Source: Mucilaginibacter limnophilus (GTDB taxonomy: Bacteria > Bacteroidota > Bacteroidia > Sphingobacteriales > Sphingobacteriaceae). From it: a DNA stretch of 64,000 bases. The translations under genes were made by a program, and so were the position numbers. The DNA is taken from positions 1 to 64,000 of the forward strand of contig NZ_SACK01000003.1 of assembly GCF_004005815.1 (NCBI RefSeq), in the 5' to 3' direction. Positions 60,950 through 64,000 of the stretch are shown in pieces. Positions within the stretch are counted from its first letter, which is position 1. Each line of letters starts with the position of its first letter. The notes below the pieces were generated by a model, which was given only the letters and a program-made list of their open reading frames with translations, ran no database searches and was not told the origin of the DNA.

Positions 60950-62152
60950 TTACCTGTCTAATTCACCCAGCACAAAATCAATAGAGCCGATGATCGCAAT
61001 TAAGTCGGCTATCATGATGCCTTTAGAAATTTCAGATACAACAGATAGGTTATTAAAGCTTGGCCCGCGTGCTTTGCAACGAAAAGGTACTTCCGATTTG
61101 CCATCGGTAATAAAGTAGAAACCCAGTTCACCTTTCGAGCCTTCGCCCCGCATATAGTAGTCCTGCGCTTTTGGGGTAAGCTTGCGCGGCATTTTAGCAC
61201 GAGGATCGAAATCAGGAGTGCGCTTTAATTCTTTCTGTAAACGATCAAGGCATTGCTCAATTATTTTAAGCGATTCGCCTATTTCATCAACGCGTACTTT
61301 GTGGCGGTCCCAGCAATCACCAACCGTTCCTACAGCTCCGGTTCCGCATGGAATATCAAAGTCAAGTTCAGGATAAACAGAATAACCATCAATACGGCGC
61401 AGATCCCATTTAATACCCGAACCACGAAGCATCGGGCCCGAGCAGCCATAATTTATGGCTACATCCAGCGGAAGTACGCCAACATTAGCTGTACGCGATA
61501 TAAATATCTGGTTTGATGTTAACAGCTCATTAAGTTCCGTCATCTTCGGTTTAAAATACTCCACAAACTCACGGCAGCGCTCTTCAAAACCTACCGGCAG
61601 ATCGTAAAATAAACCACCTATCCAGATGTAATTATATAGCATCCGTGAGCCTGATGCCCATTCCAGCATACCCATGATATGTTCCCTGTCGCGGAAGCAC
61701 CACAGGAAAGGAGTGAAGGCGCCTATATCAATACCATAAGTACCAATAGATATCAAGTGTGATGCGATACGGTTTAGTTCACAAACCAGCACACGAATAT
61801 ATTCAACACGCTTGGGGATTTCCTTATCAATACCCATCATCCGCTCAACACCCATTACCCATACATGGCTATTGTTCATCGACGACAGGTAATCCATCCT
61901 GTCGGTAAAAGGAATGGTTTGCTGATAGGTAAGCGACTCAGCATGTTTTTCAAAACAGCGGTGCAAATACCCGGCATGCGGAATAACCTCTTTTATTATT
62001 TCGCCGTCGGTTATCAACTCCAAACGCAACACACCATGGGTAGAAGGATGCTGCGGCCCCATGTTCAGCACCATATCCTCGGTAGCCGCATGAGCAATCT
62101 TTTGGTTATAGCGATGTAGCGCTTCTTCGTATTTTGTATTTTGAACAGTCAC
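60950..62152 (-). CDS. nuoD: NADH-quinone oxidoreductase subunit D
   Basis: 400 residues, 49-kDa subunit of respiratory complex I at the inner membrane, carrying the quinone site. [16 protein letters not shown] (about 32-47), [23 protein letters not shown] and C-terminal [16 protein letters not shown] are intact. Initiated by GTG at 62152; no in-frame ATG upstream before a stop. The gene downstream is the PSD1 operon rather than nuoE, and nuoC upstream is separated by a REP element, so this is only a fragment of the usual nuo order. Bases 60749-60949 beyond it contain nothing I can name. Confidence 0.96.
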   Translation of the reverse strand: MTVQNTKYEEALHRYNQKIAHAATEDMVLNMGPQHPSTHGVLRLELITDGEIIKEVIPHAGYLHRCFEKHAESLTYQQTIPFTDRMDYLSSMNNSHVWVMGVERMMGIDKEIPKRVEYIRVLVCELNRIASHLISIGTYGIDIGAFTPFLWCFRDREHIMGMLEWASGSRMLYNYIWIGGLFYDLPVGFEERCREFVEYFKPKMTELNELLTSNQIFISRTANVGVLPLDVAINYGCSGPMLRGSGIKWDLRRIDGYSVYPELDFDIPCGTGAVGTVGDCWDRHKVRVDEIGESLKIIEQCLDRLQKELKRTPDFDPRAKMPRKLTPKAQDYYMRGEGSKGELGFYFITDGKSEVPFRCKARGPSFNNLSVVSEISKGIMIADLIAIIGSIDFVLGELDR

Positions 62153-62176
62153 TTTTACTTTGATATGCTATCTAAC

Positions 62177-62259
62177 CGTCATTATAAGGAACGATGCAAT
62201 CTTTACATATGCAATTCCGAATACATAGTTCAGAGATTGCTTTGCTCCTCGCAATGACG
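62177..62259. repeat. REP-like inverted repeat between nuoC and nuoD
   Basis: CGTCATTATAAGGAACGATG... (62177-62201) is partly complementary to ...GCTCCTCGCAATGACG (62235-62259); most mismatches are transitions, so the element looks decayed. The CGTCATTGCGAGGAGC type is a common dispersed repeat in Bacteroidota. Confidence 0.65.
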
Positions 62260-62264
62260 CGTGG

Positions 62265-62762
62265 TTAATCAACCTTTATTCCCTTATAATATTCAGCCGC
62301 TTTATAATCTTTCCTTAAGGGATAACCTTCCCAGTCGTCCGGTAGCAAAATACGTCTTAGGTCAGGGTGACCGGTGAAGAAAATGCCTACCAGGTCATAC
62401 GCTTCACGTTCGTGCCAGTCGGCAGTGCGGTAAACTGATGATACGCTTGGAAACTCGGGTAACTCTTCAGTCGAGCGGTCATGAGCAACGCTTACCTTTA
62501 ATGTTAGCTGAAGCCGGTAAGGCATTGACGTAAAATGATATACTACACCAAACCTACCTGCATCCAAACCATAATCTACACCGCTTAAACAATTTAAAAA
62601 GTCAAAATAGGTTTGCGGATTATCGCGCAGTTCACGGCAAACATCAACAATGCGTTCGGGTAAGATATGTAACGCGGGCTGAAGTCCGTTAAGTTCTTCG
62701 CCAACTATTACTTCTTCACCAAACTTGTTGATGAGCAGCTGTTTTATATCGGTAAATGTCAT
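62265..62762 (-). CDS. nuoC: NADH-quinone oxidoreductase subunit C
   Basis: 165 residues, 30-kDa subunit of complex I. Family signature WHEREAYDLVGIFFTGHPDLRRILLPDDWEGYPLRKDY (about 115-153) is complete. Usual length for a stand-alone NuoC. Its ATG overlaps the pdxH stop by 4 nt (ATGA), so it is co-transcribed from the pdxH side; nuoB is not adjacent. Confidence 0.95.
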   Translation of the reverse strand: MTFTDIKQLLINKFGEEVIVGEELNGLQPALHILPERIVDVCRELRDNPQTYFDFLNCLSGVDYGLDAGRFGVVYHFTSMPYRLQLTLKVSVAHDRSTEELPEFPSVSSVYRTADWHEREAYDLVGIFFTGHPDLRRILLPDDWEGYPLRKDYKAAEYYKGIKVD

Positions 62763-63406
62763 GGCGCTAAGCGTACTTTTTTCCAGTTCTTTTTATCAAC
62801 CTTTTTATAAACTATTCGGTCGTGCAGGCGGCTTGGACGTCCCTGCCAAAATTCAACCACCTGCGGCTTCAATATATAACCGCCCCAATGCGATGGCTTA
62901 GGCACTTCCTTGCCTTCGTACTCAGCTTCCAGTTGGGCCCATTTACTTTCAAGGGCTTCACGTCCGGCAATTTCCTGACTTTGCGGTGATGCTACAGCAC
63001 CTACCTGGCTGCCTTTGGGTCGTGAATGAAAATATTTTTCAGATACTTCTTTGCTCACCTTTTCAATGGTACCTTCAATACGCACTTGTCTTTCCAATTC
63101 GCCCCAAAAAAACACCAGCGCGCCTAATGGATTTTTACCCAATTCACGTCCCTTACGGCTTAAGTAATTAGTAAAAAATGTAAAGCCATCATTATCAAAA
63201 CCTTTTAATAGAACAATACGTGCTGAAGGGCGACCGTCATGCGTGGCCGTGGCAAGCGTCATGGCGTTCGGTTCATGTATGCGTGCTTCGAGCGCCTCAT
63301 GAAACCATAGTTCAAATTGTTTAACCGGATTATCCTGCGTAGTATTTTCAGCCAAACTGGCCGAACTGTACTCCTGCCGAAGGTTTTGTAATTGCTCTTT
63401 ATCCAT
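62759..63406 (-). CDS. pdxH: Pyridoxamine 5'-phosphate oxidase
   Basis: 215 residues, FMN-dependent, makes pyridoxal 5'-phosphate. NAMTLATATHDGRPSARIVLLKGFD, FTNYLSRKGREL, FFWGELERQVRIEG and the C-terminal VEFWQGRPSRLHDRIVY signature are all present; ends KVRLAP. Typical length. Overlaps nuoC by 4 nt and is divergent from yqgE. Its co-transcription with complex I genes is unusual but unexplained. Confidence 0.96.
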   Translation of the reverse strand: MDKEQLQNLRQEYSSASLAENTTQDNPVKQFELWFHEALEARIHEPNAMTLATATHDGRPSARIVLLKGFDNDGFTFFTNYLSRKGRELGKNPLGALVFFWGELERQVRIEGTIEKVSKEVSEKYFHSRPKGSQVGAVASPQSQEIAGREALESKWAQLEAEYEGKEVPKPSHWGGYILKPQVVEFWQGRPSRLHDRIVYKKVDKKNWKKVRLAP

Positions 63407-63411
63407 TACTG

Positions 63412-63419
63412 CAAACTTA
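63412..63419 (-). promoter_or_regulatory. -7 element of the pdxH-nuoC unit
   Basis: TAAGTTTG on the minus strand (TAnnTTTG) ends 5 nt before the pdxH ATG, again suggesting a leaderless message. No clear -33. Confidence 0.4.
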
Positions 63420-63511
63420 CAAATTAATTAATCCGTAAATATTAGTATTGTAATTTAGACGTCAGAACATATTTTTATAAGGTTTGTTAAATATTAAAAA
63501 ACGATAAACAT

Positions 63512-64000
63512 ATGCTTAACTCTATATCGGCAGCCGCAGGGCGTTTATTAATTTCGGAGCCATTTATGATGGACCCGAATTTCAAGCGTTCAGTGATATT
63601 ACTTACTGAATATTCTGTCGATGGAGCGATGGGATTTGTACTTAACCATCAAAGCGATTACCTTCTTGGTGATATCTTACCTGATGTATCATATTCAGAA
63701 CTTCCTGTATATGAGGGCGGGCCGGTTGCAAAAAACACGCTGCATTTTATACACCGTTGTCCTGAAAAGATATCAGGCGGTATTGAAATATGGGATAACG
63801 TTTACTGGGGCGGCGACTTTGAAGAAGTCAAAGAACTGATAAATAACTACCAGTTGAACGACAACGAAATTAAATTCTTTACCGGTTACTCAGGCTGGAC
63901 GCAAGGGCAGCTTGATGACGAACTGGTTGAAGATACCTGGATTGTAGCCAACAGCTTTCAGGCCGATATGCTGTTTAATAACGACCAAAACCTATGGCGT
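63512..64000 (+). CDS. yqgE: YqgE/AlgH family protein, 5' part (runs off the window)
   Basis: Open for 163 codons from ATG 63512 to the window end with no stop. Family pattern: GRLLISEPFMMDPNFKRSVILL, GAMGFVLNHQS, YEGGPVAKNTLHFIH, GGDFEEVKELI and FTGYSGWTQGQL. Full proteins are about 185 residues, so roughly 20 are missing. Cytoplasmic, function not established (UPF0301). Divergent from pdxH. Confidence 0.9.
   Translation, partial: MLNSISAAAGRLLISEPFMMDPNFKRSVILLTEYSVDGAMGFVLNHQSDYLLGDILPDVSYSELPVYEGGPVAKNTLHFIHRCPEKISGGIEIWDNVYWGGDFEEVKELINNYQLNDNEIKFFTGYSGWTQGQLDDELVEDTWIVANSFQADMLFNNDQNLWR

Overview
The window looks like a chromosomal segment of a Bacteroidota bacterium, most probably family Sphingobacteriaceae (Mucilaginibacter/Pedobacter-like). 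The evidence is Bacteroidota-style promoters (a -33 TTTG/TTG and a -7 TAnnTTTG), almost no Shine-Dalgarno signals, a TlpA-like DUF4369-type lipoprotein, an MG2/plug-domain envelope protein, xylose genes under a LacI regulator, a PSD1/DUF1501 cytochrome cluster, and several Bacteroidota-type intergenic inverted repeats. I saw no tRNA, rRNA, CRISPR array, prophage or complete insertion sequence. Genus assignment is inference.

Layout. 1-750: 3' end of a phosphohexomutase (GlmM-like). 0.8-9.4 kb: a single-domain response regulator divergent from a tightly overlapping trehalose operon, treX-treZ-treY, whose last gene is fused in frame to a complete MalQ. 9.5-15.8 kb: alaS, gatB, a thioredoxin lipoprotein and a PhoB-like regulator. 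15.9-19.1 kb: an MG2/plug surface protein and a histone-H1-like Lys/Ala protein. 19.2-28.2 kb: housekeeping genes (accC, NUDIX, ribE, fructosamine kinase, Y-family polymerase, yigZ, ribD, prmC, xerD, aroQ). 28.3-34.9 kb: a glycosyltransferase and lipid-A-type acyltransferase pair, a WbqC-like protein, mgtE, bioB, two unknown small proteins and a kinase-less PAS/HisKA protein. 34.9-37.0 kb: a radical-SAM DNA-repair-type pair.

36.96-38.1 kb is the only long gene-free stretch. It holds two DnaA-box-like motifs, a promoter followed by a roughly 350-nt region with several stable hairpins and an intrinsic terminator (candidate structured RNA), a short REP-like hairpin and a 93-bp tandem array.

38.1-47.2 kb: PIN-PhoH ATPase, FUSC membrane protein, PEP carboxylase, DUF4142 lipoprotein, DUF763 protein and an SMP-30-like propeller. 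47.2-53.7 kb: a GTTGAC-rich repeat zone, LacI regulator, xylB, xylA and a secreted DUF5703 glycosidase-like protein. 53.8-60.7 kb: a four-gene minus-strand operon of extracytoplasmic proteins (PSCyt1/PSD1, DUF1501, NHL propeller, DUF2231-cytochrome-LRR) of unknown substrate. 60.9-64 kb: nuoD and nuoC (split by a REP), pdxH and the 5' part of yqgE.

How genes cooperate. TreX debranches glycogen, TreY makes the terminal trehalose linkage, TreZ releases trehalose, and the fused MalQ can rebuild short maltodextrins into usable chains. XylA and XylB convert xylose to xylulose-5-phosphate, with the DUF5703 protein a plausible upstream hydrolase. RibD and RibE supply riboflavin steps, though from separate transcripts. 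The strongest candidates for undescribed biology are the structured RNA at about 37.16-37.52 kb, the PSD1/DUF1501/NHL/DUF2231 module, the radical SAM pair, the TreY-MalQ fusion and a recurring arrangement of -7 elements 4-7 nt from start codons that predicts leaderless mRNAs.
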